Shown here piece after piece: positions 26,227-35,853 of a DNA stretch of 64,000 nucleotides; within the stretch, counting starts at the first letter, position 1; every line of letters starts with the position of its first letter. The stretch is taken from the NCBI RefSeq assembly GCF_022832385.1, contig NZ_JALHLE010000005.1, positions 248,001 to 312,000 on the forward strand. The letters run 5' to 3'. Origin of the DNA: Novosphingobium album (ex Hu et al. 2023) (GTDB taxonomy: Bacteria; Pseudomonadota; Alphaproteobacteria; Sphingomonadales; Sphingomonadaceae). Position numbers and translations under genes: made by a program. The notes beneath the pieces are model-generated. The model had not been told where the DNA came from. It made no database searches and saw only the letters and a list, made by a program, of their open reading frames with translations.

Positions 26227-28101
26227 ATGAAAAACACCCCCCGAAACGATACCTTCACCGTGCGCCGCCCGGTTTCCCGGCGCGACACCCTCCACCTGCT
26301 TGCTGCCGGGACCGCCGGGATCGCACTGAGCGGCCTGGTCCGGCCGCTGACGGCATCCGCCAGCGCGGAAGCCGCCACAACTGGCGCAGCCGCGCTGGAC
26401 GCGATTGCCTGGCGCCTGCTGGACCATCAACCCGAACGGGCTACCGGTCTGGGCGTCGACACTGGCGAAAACGCCGGCCTTCGCTACCGTCTCGAAGACC
26501 GCTCGCAAGACGGCGTGAATGCGCTTGCAGCAAAGCTGCGCGAAGATCTTGCCAGGATCGAAGCCATCGACACCACTGCGTTCGACTACTCCACCCGGAC
26601 CAGCTTTGCGGTGGTGAAGAGCGCTTACGCGACGGCGCTGGATGGCTTCGCTCAGCCTTATGGCGATGTCGCCGTCGGCAGCTGGCGCAACACGCCCTAT
26701 GTGGTGATCCAGAACGTTGGTGCCTACCTCGACACGCCGCGCTTTCTCGATGCCGATCACCCGGTCCACACCGGGCAGGATGCTGACGCCTACATCGCCC
26801 GTCTGGGCCAGATGGACGAACAGCTCGATGGCGAGCTCGGCCGGATGCGCAGCGCAGCGGACAAAGGCCTGATCGCCCCGGATTTCCTGTTGGACCGTGC
26901 GATCGCACAAATGACCAGCACGATAGCCGATGCCCGCGACGGCGGAGGCGGCATGGTGCAGTCGCTGGTCAAGCGCACGGCGGACATTCCCGGCGACTGG
27001 GAGAAACAGGCCCAGCAGGCCGTCGCGGAGGAAATCGTCCCGGCCCTCGAACGCCAGCTCGCCGAACTGCAGCGCCAGCGCGGCCTCGCCACCGGCGATC
27101 CCGGCATGCGTGAGCGCCCGCAAGGCGCCGAATTCTATGCCTGGGCCCTGCGCGCCAGCACCACCACGCGCGTCCCGGCAGAAGAAATCCATCAGCTCGG
27201 CAAGGACCAGCTCGCCGAGCTGCATGGCCGCATGGACCCGATCCTCAAGAGCCTCGGCTATACGCAGGGCACCGTGGGCCAGCGCATGACGGCGCTGGGC
27301 AGCGACAAGCGGTTCATGTTCCCCGAGGGCGATCCCGGCCGCAAGGAAATCCTTGCCTTCATCCAGAAGCGCATCGACTGGATCCGCGCCCAGATGCCGC
27401 GCGCATTCCGCCACCTCGTGCAGGGCAACGTCGAAGTCCGCCGCCTGCCCCTGGCCGAAGAACCCGGCGCGCCGACGGCCTATGGCGGCGCGGGATCGAA
27501 GGACGGGAAGATTCCCGGCAAGATGTGGATCAACCTGCGCACGACGGACCTGCACCGCAAGTACGACCTGCCCACGCTGGTCCATCACGAATCGATCCCC
27601 GGCCACGTCTGGCAGGGCGAGTACGCGAACCGCCTGCCGCTGATCCGCTCGATCCTGGCATTCAATGCCTATTCGGAAGGCTGGGCACTTTACGGCGAAC
27701 AGCTGGGCGACGAACTCGGCGCCTATGATGATGATCCGGTAGGCCGCTTGGGCTATTTGCAGTCGATTGCTTTCCGCGCCTGCCGCATGGTCGTGGATAC
27801 CGGGCTGCATTCGCAAGGATGGACCCGCGAGCAGGCCGTCCAGTTCTTCATGGAGAAGAACGGCAACAAGCGAGAGGAAGTGGTCAACGAAGTGGACCGC
27901 TACTGCTCATGGCCCGGACAGGCCTGCGGCTACAAGATGGGCCACAACCAGATCAACCGACAGCGCGAACGCGCCATTGCCGCGCTTGGTTCAGCCTACG
28001 ATCTGCGAGATTTCGATCAGGCGGTCGTCGACGGCGGCAATGTGCCGCTCGATGTGCTGGCCGACAACATCACCGCCTATATCGAGGCTGCCAGGGTCTG
28101 A
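26227..28101 (+). CDS. DUF885 family putative metallo-carboxypeptidase, Tat-exported
   Basis: A 624-residue protein with a twin-arginine leader. SRRDTLHLLAAGTAGIALSG at about residues 17-36 has the S-R-R-x-x-L pattern followed by a weak hydrophobic core and ASASA cleavage region. The metal site of DUF885 is clear: VHHESIPGHVWQGEY near residue 455 (HExxPGH) with a downstream Glu in YSEGWALYGEQL. These proteins resemble M32/M3-type zinc peptidases and are often annotated as dipeptidyl carboxypeptidases; activity of this one is untested. The length is normal for the family. A perfect hairpin terminator follows at 28112. Confidence 0.87.
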   Translation: MKNTPRNDTFTVRRPVSRRDTLHLLAAGTAGIALSGLVRPLTASASAEAATTGAAALDAIAWRLLDHQPERATGLGVDTGENAGLRYRLEDRSQDGVNALAAKLREDLARIEAIDTTAFDYSTRTSFAVVKSAYATALDGFAQPYGDVAVGSWRNTPYVVIQNVGAYLDTPRFLDADHPVHTGQDADAYIARLGQMDEQLDGELGRMRSAADKGLIAPDFLLDRAIAQMTSTIADARDGGGGMVQSLVKRTADIPGDWEKQAQQAVAEEIVPALERQLAELQRQRGLATGDPGMRERPQGAEFYAWALRASTTTRVPAEEIHQLGKDQLAELHGRMDPILKSLGYTQGTVGQRMTALGSDKRFMFPEGDPGRKEILAFIQKRIDWIRAQMPRAFRHLVQGNVEVRRLPLAEEPGAPTAYGGAGSKDGKIPGKMWINLRTTDLHRKYDLPTLVHHESIPGHVWQGEYANRLPLIRSILAFNAYSEGWALYGEQLGDELGAYDDDPVGRLGYLQSIAFRACRMVVDTGLHSQGWTREQAVQFFMEKNGNKREEVVNEVDRYCSWPGQACGYKMGHNQINRQRERAIAALGSAYDLRDFDQAVVDGGNVPLDVLADNITAYIEAARV

Positions 28102-28111
28102 GCACGAACGG

Positions 28112-28151
28112 GTCCGTCATCCCCGCCCAGACGGCGATGACGGACAATTTT
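28112..28151 (+). terminator. Intrinsic terminator after the DUF885 gene
   Basis: GTCCGTCATC at 28112-28121 and GATGACGGAC at 28136-28145 form a perfect 10-bp stem with a 14-base loop, followed by AATTTT. It lies 10 bp past the DUF885 stop and before the convergent small gene. Confidence 0.8.
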
Positions 28152-28165
28152 CCGATGGACCGCGA

Positions 28166-28519
28166 TTACGACTTGCCGAAGAACCCCTTGGCCATGTCGG
28201 TCAGATCATCGATGGCGCTGCCGTCGCCGTCCCGGTCGAACAGGGCGGTAAGTTTCGACGGATCAGAGGCAAACTGGCTGGCAATCTGGCTGAGCGAACC
28301 TTCGCCGCCGATCGCCGCAATGATCTGCTGGATCATGGCAAGATCGAGCCCGGTCTTCTGGGAAGCAAGCTGCGCTGTGTCGCCCGGCTGCTGATGGGCC
28401 GCACCCAAGGCCGCAATGGCCTTTTCGGCCATCGCCGGATCGATGCCGAGTTGACTGGCAAGATTACCCACGTCCGCGTGTTCGCTGACCTGGCTCAGGA
28501 TGCCGTCGAAAAGTCCCAT
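28166..28519 (-). CDS. Small alanine-rich protein with EF-hand-like loop
   Basis: 117 residues from the ATG at 28519 (MGLFDGILSQVSEHADVGN), with GGAGA eight bases upstream. The body is helical (LGIDPAMAEKAIAALGAAHQ, then LASQKTGLDLAMIQQIIAAIGG), similar in texture to DUF937-type proteins. Near the C-terminus FDRDGDGSAIDDL matches the D-x-D-x-D-G spacing of a calcium-binding loop, and the protein ends in MAKGFFGKS. No signal or membrane segment is seen. The function is unknown. It lies between the DUF885 terminator and pckA and has its own ribosome-binding site. Confidence 0.7.
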   Translation of the reverse strand: MGLFDGILSQVSEHADVGNLASQLGIDPAMAEKAIAALGAAHQQPGDTAQLASQKTGLDLAMIQQIIAAIGGEGSLSQIASQFASDPSKLTALFDRDGDGSAIDDLTDMAKGFFGKS

Positions 28520-28570
28520 GAGCGGTTCTCCATTGTGATGAACCGCGCCATCATGCCCCTGTTTCGTGAC

Positions 28571-28609
28571 AAAACAAAGGGCCCCGGAACCAAAGTTCCG
28601 GAGCCCTTC
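28571..28609 (-). terminator. Intrinsic terminator of pckA
   Basis: On the minus strand, after the pckA stop, GGGCTCCGGAAC and GTTCCGGGGCCC form a long stem with a short TTTG loop, followed by TTTGTTTT (28571-28578). It also stands between pckA and the small EF-hand-like gene on the same strand, separating the two transcripts. Confidence 0.85.
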
Positions 28610-28630
28610 GTTCATTCGTTGTGACGGCGA

Positions 28631-30247
28631 TCAGGCCGAGACCGAAGCCTTGGGCGCAGCCTCGCGCACACCTTCGTCGACATGGGCTTCGAACTGTTCG
28701 AAGTTCTCGATGAAGGCATTGACCAGCGTCCGCGCGGTCTTGTCGTACTCGTCCTGATCAGCCCAGGCGCCGCGGGGATCGAGCAGCTTGGGGTCGACAC
28801 CAGCCACTTCCACCGGAACCTCGAAACCGAAGTTCGGATCTTCCTTGAACTCGGCGCTGTTGAGGCTGCCGTCGAGCGCGGCATTGAGCAGCGCGCGAGT
28901 GGCCTTGATCGGCATGCGGCTGATGCCTTCCATGGTGGCCTTGCCGCCCGACCAGCCAGTGTTGACCAGCCAGCACTTCACACCGCCCTTGGCAATGCGC
29001 TCCTTGAGGAGGTTGCCGTAGATGGTGGGGTGGCGCGGCATGAACGGCGCACCGAAGCAGGTGGAGAACGTGGCTTCCGGTTCGGTCACGCCGATCTCGG
29101 TGCCCGCGACGCGCGCGGTGTAGCCCGAGAGGAAGTGATACATCGCCTGATCCGGGGTGAGACGCGCGATCGGCGGCAGAACGCCATAGGCATCCGCGGT
29201 CAGGAAGATGATGTTCTGCGGAACCGGGCCGAGATTGTGCGCCGAGCAGTTCGGGATGAAGTCGATCGGGTACGACCCGCGGCTGTTCTCGGCCAGCGAG
29301 TTGTCGTCGAGGTCGATCTTGCGGGTTTCCGGATCGATCACGACGTTTTCCAGCACCGTGCCGAAACGGCGGGTGGTGGCATAGATTTCCGGCTCGGCCT
29401 CTTCCGAAAGTCGGATGACCTTGGCGTAGCAGCCGCCTTCGAAGTTGAACACGGCGGTATCCGACCAGCCATGCTCGTCGTCACCGATCAGCGTGCGCGA
29501 CGCATCGGCCGAAAGCGTAGTCTTGCCGGTGCCCGACAGGCCGAAGAACACGGCAGTGTCACCATCAGGACCGATGTTGGCAGAGCAGTGCATCGGCATC
29601 ACGCCCTTGACCGGCAGCAGGTAGTTGAGAATGCCGAAGACCGACTTCTTCATCTCGCCCGCGTAAGCGGTACCGCCGATCAGGATCAGCTTCTCGGTGA
29701 AGTTGACCGCGACCACGGTCTCGCTGCGGCAGCCATGGCGCAGCGGGTCGGCGCGGAAGCTCGGCAGGTCGATGATGGTGTATTCGGGTAGGAAGCCTTC
29801 GAGTTCTTCCGCCTTGGGACGCACCAGCAGGGTGCGGATGAACATGTTGTGCCACGCGAATTCGTTGATCACGCGGACCTTGACGCGGTGCTCGGGCTGC
29901 GAGCCGCCGAACAGGTCGGCGACGTAGAGCTTGTCCTGCTTTGCCACCGCGGCAAGGAAATCTTCCTTCAGCGCTGCGAAATGCTCCGGGGTCATCGGGA
30001 CATTGGTCTTGCCCCACCATACGGTGTTTTCGGTTTCGGCGTCCTTGACGATGAACTTGTCCTTGGCCGAGCGTCCGGTGTGCTTGCCGGTTGCGACGAC
30101 GAAAGGACCATCTGCCGAAAGCACCCCTTCCCCGTTGATGATAGCCTGCTCGACCAGCGGCGCGGTACCGAGGTTCGCGAAGATCTGCGCCGAAGTATTG
30201 ATACCCTGGTTTTCGAGCGGGTAGCTAAGGGAAGCGGTCAATGTCAT
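28631..30247 (-). CDS. pckA: Phosphoenolpyruvate carboxykinase (ATP)
   Basis: A 538-residue enzyme. The kinase-1a P-loop [11 protein letters not shown] is in the middle of the protein, preceded by the family signature [10 protein letters not shown] and followed by [24 protein letters not shown], which holds the metal-binding Asp residues. Arg- and Lys-containing substrate segments are also present. It converts oxaloacetate and ATP to PEP and CO2 for gluconeogenesis. The ATG at 30247 has a strong GGAGGAG just upstream. It is divergent from chvI, an arrangement conserved in many alphaproteobacteria, and ChvI is known to bind or influence this region in some of them. A terminator follows the gene. 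Confidence 0.95.
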   Translation of the reverse strand: MTLTASLSYPLENQGINTSAQIFANLGTAPLVEQAIINGEGVLSADGPFVVATGKHTGRSAKDKFIVKDAETENTVWWGKTNVPMTPEHFAALKEDFLAAVAKQDKLYVADLFGGSQPEHRVKVRVINEFAWHNMFIRTLLVRPKAEELEGFLPEYTIIDLPSFRADPLRHGCRSETVVAVNFTEKLILIGGTAYAGEMKKSVFGILNYLLPVKGVMPMHCSANIGPDGDTAVFFGLSGTGKTTLSADASRTLIGDDEHGWSDTAVFNFEGGCYAKVIRLSEEAEPEIYATTRRFGTVLENVVIDPETRKIDLDDNSLAENSRGSYPIDFIPNCSAHNLGPVPQNIIFLTADAYGVLPPIARLTPDQAMYHFLSGYTARVAGTEIGVTEPEATFSTCFGAPFMPRHPTIYGNLLKERIAKGGVKCWLVNTGWSGGKATMEGISRMPIKATRALLNAALDGSLNSAEFKEDPNFGFEVPVEVAGVDPKLLDPRGAWADQDEYDKTARTLVNAFIENFEQFEAHVDEGVREAAPKASVSA

Positions 30248-30479
30248 CTCCTCCAAAAGATCGCACACCAAGTGCCGCCCTGGCGCGCATATCTGCAATT
30301 CTCATGCAAGAATCGGGTCGCGCATAGTCGACACGCCCTTTTCCGTCAAATTCACACCAATTAAAACCTTTCACCGCCCAAATTTGAAACAATTGATCCC
30401 GGTTTGGCTAAGATTGTCAGCAGGAGCGCAAGGCGCTAGGCACAGGCCTTTGGTTCGCTAAGGGAAACCAGCCAGCATC

Positions 30480-31250
30480 ATGGCCGATGCCCACACGCCC
30501 CCTGCCGCCCCTGCCGAGGCAAGCACCCCCGCAGCGCCGCGCCAGCAGACCATCGCCCTGGTCGATGACGACCGCAACATCCTGACCACTGTTTCGATCG
30601 GCCTGCAGGCCGAAGGTTTCGCAACGCGCGTCTATACCGATGGTGAGGCGGCACTGAAGGCGTTGCTCGAAAATCCTCCCGACCTGGCCATCTTCGACAT
30701 CAAGATGCCGCGCATGGACGGGCTGCACCTGCTCAAGGCCCTGCGCGAAAAGTCGAGCCTCCCCGTGATCTTCCTGACGTCCCGGGACGAAGAACCGGAC
30801 GAAGCCCTGGGCCTCGCCATGGGCGCGGATGACTACATCACCAAACCCTTCAGCCAGCGGCTGCTGGTCGCCCGTATCCGGGCCATCCTGCGCCGCAGCG
30901 ACCTGGCCCGGACTGCCCCGGAGGACACCAGCCATGCCGATCTGCCCGAGCCAGTCGTGCGCGGCCGCCTCCAGCTCGATCCGGCACGCCATCAGGTGAC
31001 GTGGGACGGAAAGCCGGTGTCGCTGACGGTAACTGAATTCCTGATCCTCGAAGCCATGGCATTGCGGCCGGGCGTGGTGAAGAGCCGCAACCAGCTGATG
31101 GACGCAGCCTACAGTGAGGACGTCTACGTCGACGATCGCACGATCGACAGCCACATCAAGCGCCTGCGCCGCAAGTTCCGGGCCGTCGATCCCGAATTCG
31201 GCGCGATCGACACGCTCTATGGCGCCGGTTACGCCTTTACCGATGGCTAG
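30480..31250 (+). CDS. chvI: Two-component response regulator ChvI
   Basis: A 256-residue OmpR-type regulator. The receiver has D29-D30, phospho-acceptor D73 ([11 protein letters not shown]) and the [11 protein letters not shown] lysine. The C-terminal winged helix begins near residue 160 and ends [21 protein letters not shown], with the typical GAGYAF close. The sequence is that of the ChvI/BatR envelope-stress and acid-response regulators. The N-terminal 24 residues are Pro/Ala-rich and may be a leader or a mis-started stretch. It overlaps chvG by 8 bp. The 232-bp gap to pckA includes an AT-rich part near 30350-30395; I cannot assign an operator. Confidence 0.93.
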   Translation: MADAHTPPAAPAEASTPAAPRQQTIALVDDDRNILTTVSIGLQAEGFATRVYTDGEAALKALLENPPDLAIFDIKMPRMDGLHLLKALREKSSLPVIFLTSRDEEPDEALGLAMGADDYITKPFSQRLLVARIRAILRRSDLARTAPEDTSHADLPEPVVRGRLQLDPARHQVTWDGKPVSLTVTEFLILEAMALRPGVVKSRNQLMDAAYSEDVYVDDRTIDSHIKRLRRKFRAVDPEFGAIDTLYGAGYAFTDG

Positions 31251-32835
31251 TACACCAAGACCCGCAGCGCCGGGCAAGCCGCCCCCGGGTTTGGCGGCAA
31301 GACTCGGCCTGCCCTGGCGCATCTCGCTGACCGCGCGCATTCTGGCGGTCAACATCATTGCCCTGGCGCTGCTGGCCGGCAGCCTGTTCTATATCGACAG
31401 CTACCGGCGTGAGCTGCTTGCCGAACGATACCGCCTTGCCAAATCCGAAGCGGACATCACCGCCGCAGCACTGGAAAACGAGACAGTGGAACGCCAGCGG
31501 CAGCTGATCACGCGCATCGGATCGGAACAGGACCTGCGGTTGCGGCTGTTCGCCCCGGACGGCACGCTGGCTGCGGACAGCTTCAGGCTGGCACCCCCAT
31601 CCTACCAGTTGATCGATCCCGCCTCCGAACCATGGTATCAGGACGCCGCGCGCGTACTCGACCGGGGCATGGACTTCCTGCTTGGCGCCCCGGAAATCCC
31701 GGCCTACCACGACCCGGCCGACGCCAGTGCCAAAGCCTGGCCGGAAATTGCGGCAGCACTGGCGCTCCGGCAGACCAGTGTCAGTCACAAGGCCGCGCCC
31801 GACCAGACGCCGGTGATCATCGCGGCCACGCCCGTCGGCACCACCGGTGGCGCACTGCTCGTGACCCGGAACGCGCGCGACATCACCGAGAACGTGCGCA
31901 TGGCGCGCCAGACGCTGGCCATCATCGTCGGCGGCGCGCTCGGCGTCTCGATCTTGCTCTCGCTGTTTCTCGCGCGCACCATCGTCGAACCGCTGCGCAA
32001 GCTGGTGCGGGCCACGGTGCGCGTGCGGCTCGGCCGTGACCGCAGCGTCGTCATCCCCCGCCTGCCTGACCGCCGCGACGAGATCGGCCTGCTCGCCCGC
32101 GCGGTCTCCGACATGAGCGGCGCCCTGCGCCAGCGCATCGACGCGGTCGAGAGCTTCGCCGCCGACGTCGCCCACGAACTCAAGAACCCGCTCACTTCAC
32201 TGCGCAGCGCGCTGGAAAGCCTCGACCGGGTCGAGGCCCCCGACCTGCGCCGCCAACTGATTGGCGTCGCCAAGGACGACGTGCGGCGGATCGACTTTCT
32301 CGTCACCGAAATCGCCGACGCCAGCCGGATCGACGCGCAGCTCAGCCGCACAACGTTCGAGCCGGTCGACATGCTGCGGCTGGTCCAGGCCCTGGTCAGC
32401 GAGCGCGGCCAGCGCGGCGTCAACGGCACATGCGCGGTTTCGATCGTGCGTGAAGGGGAATGCGATCTCGTCGTGCCCGGAGACGCCCCGCGCCTCGAGC
32501 GCGTGTTGCAGAACCTGCTCGACAACGCGGTGTCGTTCTCGCCCGAAGGCAGCGCCATCGAAGTCGTACTGGCCCGCGCCAATCAGCGAGTGGAGATCGC
32601 CATCTCGGATCATGGCCCCGGTATTCCTGAACCCTCGCGTGAGCGCATTTTCGAACGTTTCCATTCGCTGCGGCCTGACAGTGAAGAATTCGGCAAGCAC
32701 TCCGGGCTGGGTCTCGCCATCGCACGTACCATTGTCGAAGCGCATTTCGGCAAGCTGGTGGCGACCGACCGGACTGATGGCGCACCCGGCGCGCGGTTCG
32801 TCCTATCCCTGCCCGGCTGGCAAGACGACGAATGA
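31243..32835 (+). CDS. chvG: Sensor histidine kinase ChvG
   Basis: A 530-residue kinase. Transmembrane segments at about 33-51 and 225-243 bracket a periplasmic sensor of about 170 residues. A HAMP region follows ([20 protein letters not shown]), then the phospho-acceptor His311 in [21 protein letters not shown], and N, G1 and G2 boxes in [22 protein letters not shown] and [17 protein letters not shown]. With ChvI it forms the cell-envelope/acid-sensing pair of alphaproteobacteria. The ATG at 31243 lies inside the end of chvI. Its stop overlaps hprK by 4 bp, linking envelope sensing with the PTS kinase. Confidence 0.93.
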   Translation: MASTPRPAAPGKPPPGLAARLGLPWRISLTARILAVNIIALALLAGSLFYIDSYRRELLAERYRLAKSEADITAAALENETVERQRQLITRIGSEQDLRLRLFAPDGTLAADSFRLAPPSYQLIDPASEPWYQDAARVLDRGMDFLLGAPEIPAYHDPADASAKAWPEIAAALALRQTSVSHKAAPDQTPVIIAATPVGTTGGALLVTRNARDITENVRMARQTLAIIVGGALGVSILLSLFLARTIVEPLRKLVRATVRVRLGRDRSVVIPRLPDRRDEIGLLARAVSDMSGALRQRIDAVESFAADVAHELKNPLTSLRSALESLDRVEAPDLRRQLIGVAKDDVRRIDFLVTEIADASRIDAQLSRTTFEPVDMLRLVQALVSERGQRGVNGTCAVSIVREGECDLVVPGDAPRLERVLQNLLDNAVSFSPEGSAIEVVLARANQRVEIAISDHGPGIPEPSRERIFERFHSLRPDSEEFGKHSGLGLAIARTIVEAHFGKLVATDRTDGAPGARFVLSLPGWQDDE

Positions 32836-33269
32836 CCACTGCTGCCACCCCCATCGTGCGCCAGGCCGGCTGCGTTGCCATCGGCGGCCGGGGCATCCTG
32901 ATCGAAGGGGCTCCGGGAACCGGAAAATCGTCCCTGGCGCTGACTCTGGTCGACCGCGGTGCCGAACTGGTGAGCGATGACGGCGTGCTGCTGGTGGCCG
33001 AAAACGGCCGCGTGATCGCCCGCCCTCATCCGCGCACCCGCGGACTGATGGAAGTGCGCAACCTTGGCGTTCTGACCTTCCCCTTCCGCAACGAGGCCCC
33101 CGTCGCGCTCGCAATCGCGCTCGATCCCGAGGCGCCGCGCTATATCGAGGAGCCTGACACCACCGAAATCGCTGGACTGGCAGTGCCGCTGGTGCGCATC
33201 TGGCCTGACGCTCATCCTCCCGCAATCAAGGTGGAACTGGCCTTGCGGCAGTACGGATTGCAATTCTGA
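32832..33269 (+). CDS. hprK: HPr kinase/phosphorylase, short alphaproteobacterial form
   Basis: A 145-residue protein containing only the catalytic domain of HprK. The P-loop is GAPGTGKS at residues 26-33. DRGAELVSDDGVLLV follows, then the family signature region RGLMEVRNLGVLTFPF. The N-terminal domain of Firmicute HprK (about 130 residues) is absent, as is usual in alphaproteobacteria. It phosphorylates and dephosphorylates a serine of HPr; the likely target is Ser50 of the HPr encoded 1.4 kb downstream. Overlap with chvG by 4 bp indicates coupling. Confidence 0.9.
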   Translation: MTTAATPIVRQAGCVAIGGRGILIEGAPGTGKSSLALTLVDRGAELVSDDGVLLVAENGRVIARPHPRTRGLMEVRNLGVLTFPFRNEAPVALAIALDPEAPRYIEEPDTTEIAGLAVPLVRIWPDAHPPAIKVELALRQYGLQF

Positions 33270-33314
33270 AATCGCCCCCTTTCCTTTCGGCTCGCTGCGG
33301 CGCAAACAGGTGGC

Positions 33315-34259
33315 ATGGGCGTTAATTCCGGGGAAATCGAGACAAGGTCCGGCAGGCAGCGCGTGCTGCTCGTCACCGGCATGCTGGGCGCAGGCAAGAC
33401 GACGGCACTGCGCGTTCTCGAAGACCTGGGCTGGGAAATCGTCGACAACTTCCCGATCCGCCTGCTCGACGGCCTGATCGAAAGCGCGCCCGAAACCGGA
33501 GAGGAAGCCCGCACCCCGCTGGCCATCGGCTTTGATTCCCGCACCCGCGGCTTCAACCCCGACCGCATCATTGCCCAGGTCAAGGCGCTGGAAGGACGCG
33601 ACGACATCGAGCTCAGCACCCTGTTCCTCGATTGCTCGAGCGCAGAGCTGGAACGTCGCTACAACGAAACGCGCCGCCGCCACGCACTGGCTTCCGACGC
33701 TCCGGTTTCCACTGGCATCCGCGCCGAGCGCGAAGTGCTTGCGCCGCTGCGCCGCTGGGCGGAAATGCTGATCGACACGAGCGGGTACACGTCCAACGAC
33801 CTGCAACGCGTGATTCGCGAACGATTCGCATCCACGGCAAACGAGGAAATGACTGTCACGGTCTCCAGCTTCGGCTTCTCCCGCGGCATGCCCCCGGTGG
33901 CCGATCTGGTCTTCGACATGCGTTTTCTCGACAATCCGCACTGGGACGCGGAACTGCGCCCACAGACGGGTCAGGACCCGGCAGTCGGCAACTACATCCG
34001 CAGGGATCCGGCCTTCGAAGAAGCGTTTGCGCGTATCCGAGATCTCCTCCTTCTGCTCCTTCCGCGCTACCAGGCACAGGGTAAGGCCTACGTCCACATT
34101 GCCTTCGGGTGTACCGGAGGGAGACACCGTTCCGTGTTTACCGCCGAACAGATTGCAGCAGCCTTGCGTCAAGCAGGATTTTCGCCCACATTGCTGCACC
34201 GCAACTTGGGCTCGCGAGCAGCCGATCTTCTGGAAGGGGGTCCGCGGCGTGAAAAATGA
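33315..34259 (+). CDS. rapZ: RNase adapter protein RapZ (YvcJ-like ATPase)
   Basis: A 314-residue P-loop protein. Walker A is GMLGAGKTT at about 22-30, and the C-terminal domain carries HIAFGCTGGRHRSVFTAEQI. Those two blocks define the RapZ/YvcJ family. In E. coli RapZ guides an RNase to the GlmZ small RNA in control of amino-sugar synthesis; here the role may instead be linked to the surrounding PTS genes. The first 12 residues are polar and the start could be slightly further in. It lies 45 bp after hprK and 48 bp before the EIIA gene. Confidence 0.92.
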   Translation: MGVNSGEIETRSGRQRVLLVTGMLGAGKTTALRVLEDLGWEIVDNFPIRLLDGLIESAPETGEEARTPLAIGFDSRTRGFNPDRIIAQVKALEGRDDIELSTLFLDCSSAELERRYNETRRRHALASDAPVSTGIRAEREVLAPLRRWAEMLIDTSGYTSNDLQRVIRERFASTANEEMTVTVSSFGFSRGMPPVADLVFDMRFLDNPHWDAELRPQTGQDPAVGNYIRRDPAFEEAFARIRDLLLLLLPRYQAQGKAYVHIAFGCTGGRHRSVFTAEQIAAALRQAGFSPTLLHRNLGSRAADLLEGGPRREK

Positions 34260-34307
34260 AACCAATGCCCGGGTGCGTTTGCAGGAAATTCGGAGCGCAC
34301 TTCCAGC

Positions 34308-34712
34308 ATGATCGGTATGATCCTGGTTACCCACGGCAATCTCGCCGAGGAATTCGTCCATGCCATGGAGCACGTCGTTGGCGATCAGGCCGATGTCGTG
34401 ACAGTGTGCATCGGCCCCAACGACGATATGGAACGCCGCCGCAGCGAAATCGCCGAGGCCATCACCAAGGTGGACAGCGGCTCGGGCGTCATAATCCTCA
34501 CCGACCTTTTCGGCGGAACGCCCTCCAATCTGGCGATCTCGCTAATGCAGGCAGGCAAGGTGGAAGTGATCGCGGGCATCAACCTGCCCATGCTGATCCG
34601 TCTCGCCAAGGCGCGCGAATGCATGTCTGTACGCGATGCTGCCAATGCCGCACGCGATGCCGGGCGGAATTACATAACGATAGCAAGCGAATACCTGGGA
34701 CAGGATGCATGA
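34308..34712 (+). CDS. PTS EIIA component, mannose/fructose type
   Basis: A 134-residue protein starting MIGMILVTHGNLAEE. His9 in VTHGNL is the phosphorylation site of ManX-type EIIA domains, and ILTDLFGGTPSNLAISLM is the second family block. No EIIB or EIIC permease domain is present in the window, so it probably acts as a regulator, as in the incomplete PTS of alphaproteobacteria. It overlaps the HPr gene by 4 bp (ATGA). Confidence 0.9.
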   Translation: MIGMILVTHGNLAEEFVHAMEHVVGDQADVVTVCIGPNDDMERRRSEIAEAITKVDSGSGVIILTDLFGGTPSNLAISLMQAGKVEVIAGINLPMLIRLAKARECMSVRDAANAARDAGRNYITIASEYLGQDA

Positions 34713-34987
34713 TCGATTGCCGTGAAGCGGTGCTGATCGTCAACAAGCGTGGATTGCACGCGCGGGCCAGCGCCAAGTTCGTGAACCACGTCGCCGAACT
34801 GCCCGCCGGCATTCTGGTAACTGTTTCAAAGGAAGGCACTTCCGCTGCCGGAAGCTCGATCCTCGGGCTGATGATGCTGGGCGCGGCCAAGGGCGATACC
34901 ATCGAGATTGCCTGCAGCGGCGACGGCGCGGAAGGCGCGCTGTCCACGCTGGCGACGCTCGTCAGGGATGGTTTCGGCGAAGAGTAA
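34709..34987 (+). CDS. HPr phosphocarrier protein
   Basis: A 92-residue HPr. The EI-dependent site is His17 in KRGLHARASAKF, and the regulatory serine is Ser50 in AAGSSILGLMML, the residue modified by HprK. Both are intact, so the protein can carry both marks. It accepts phosphate from enzyme I (gene not in the window) and passes it to the EIIA encoded just upstream. The TrmH-type methyltransferase gene begins 6 bp after the stop. Confidence 0.92.
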   Translation: MIDCREAVLIVNKRGLHARASAKFVNHVAELPAGILVTVSKEGTSAAGSSILGLMMLGAAKGDTIEIACSGDGAEGALSTLATLVRDGFGEE

Positions 34988-34993
34988 CGTCCC

Positions 34994-35803
34994 TTGGCAG
35001 TCCGCCGCACCATAACCGGCTTCTCCAATCCCATGGTGAAGTTCCTGCGCTCGCTGCGGGAGAAGAAGCACCGCAAGCGCGAAAAGCGTTTTCTCGCCGA
35101 GGGCCTGCGGCTGCTGACCGATGCCCGCGAATGCGGCAAGGTGCCCGAGATCCTCGTGATGGCGACCGGACGCGAACCGCACCCGCTGCTCGACGCGCTC
35201 GAAGACGCCGTGGACAAGGCCGGCGGCGAAGTGGTGGAGATGGACGTCGATATCCTCGCCAAAGTCACCGGCAAGGACAATCCGCAGGCGGTGGCGGGCG
35301 TCTTCGCGGAATTCGATACCCGGCTATCTTCACTCGAGCGCAATGCCTCCCCGATCTGGCTGGTGGCGCAGGCGCTGCGCGATCCGGGCAATCTGGGCAC
35401 GATGCTGCGCACCGGCGACGCGGTCGGCGCAGGCGGGTTGATCCTGCTCGACGATTGCGCCGACCCCTTCTCGGTCGAGGCGGTTCGCGCCAGCATGGGC
35501 GCCATCTTTACCCAGCAACTGGCTGTGGCCCGCTGGGAGGAATTCCTGCCCTGGCTGCGCTCGGGCGCGGGCCAGCTCGTCGCCGCCTCCCTTCGCGATC
35601 CCACCGACTACCGGCAGGCGCCTTACGCGGTCCCCTGCTTTCTGATGGTCGGCAACGAGTCACAGGGCCTTCCCGCCGCTTACGAGGACGCTTGCGACCT
35701 GCGTGTCACGATCCCCATGCTGGGGCGGGCGGACAGCCTCAATGCCGCCGTGGCAGGCGCCGTACTGGCCTACGAGGCGCTGGCGCACCTGCACAAACGG
35801 TGA
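34994..35803 (+). CDS. TrmH/SpoU family RNA 2'-O-methyltransferase
   Basis: A 269-residue SPOUT methyltransferase with a TTG start. The N-terminal substrate-binding domain begins SNPMVKFLRSLREKKHRKREKRFLAEGLRLL, the pattern seen in RlmB/TrmH-like 23S rRNA enzymes. The knotted catalytic domain has QALRDPGNLGTMLRTGDAVGA (motif 1), FLMVGNESQGLP (motif 2) and ADSLNAAVAGAVLAYEA (motif 3). The target nucleotide is unknown. It lies 6 bp after HPr and is probably co-transcribed. No good ribosome-binding site precedes the TTG, which suggests translation coupled to HPr. Confidence 0.88.
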   Translation: MAVRRTITGFSNPMVKFLRSLREKKHRKREKRFLAEGLRLLTDARECGKVPEILVMATGREPHPLLDALEDAVDKAGGEVVEMDVDILAKVTGKDNPQAVAGVFAEFDTRLSSLERNASPIWLVAQALRDPGNLGTMLRTGDAVGAGGLILLDDCADPFSVEAVRASMGAIFTQQLAVARWEEFLPWLRSGAGQLVAASLRDPTDYRQAPYAVPCFLMVGNESQGLPAAYEDACDLRVTIPMLGRADSLNAAVAGAVLAYEALAHLHKR

Positions 35804-35853
35804 CGGAGTTATTCACCGAACTCTAATATGTTGCATGACATTGTTGGGAGATC

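Noticed and set aside
30248..30479. A ChvI operator in the pckA-chvI gap
   Set aside because: There are suggestive repeats (TTTCAC, ATTTGAAAC) but I cannot match them to an established ChvI consensus, so no site is called.
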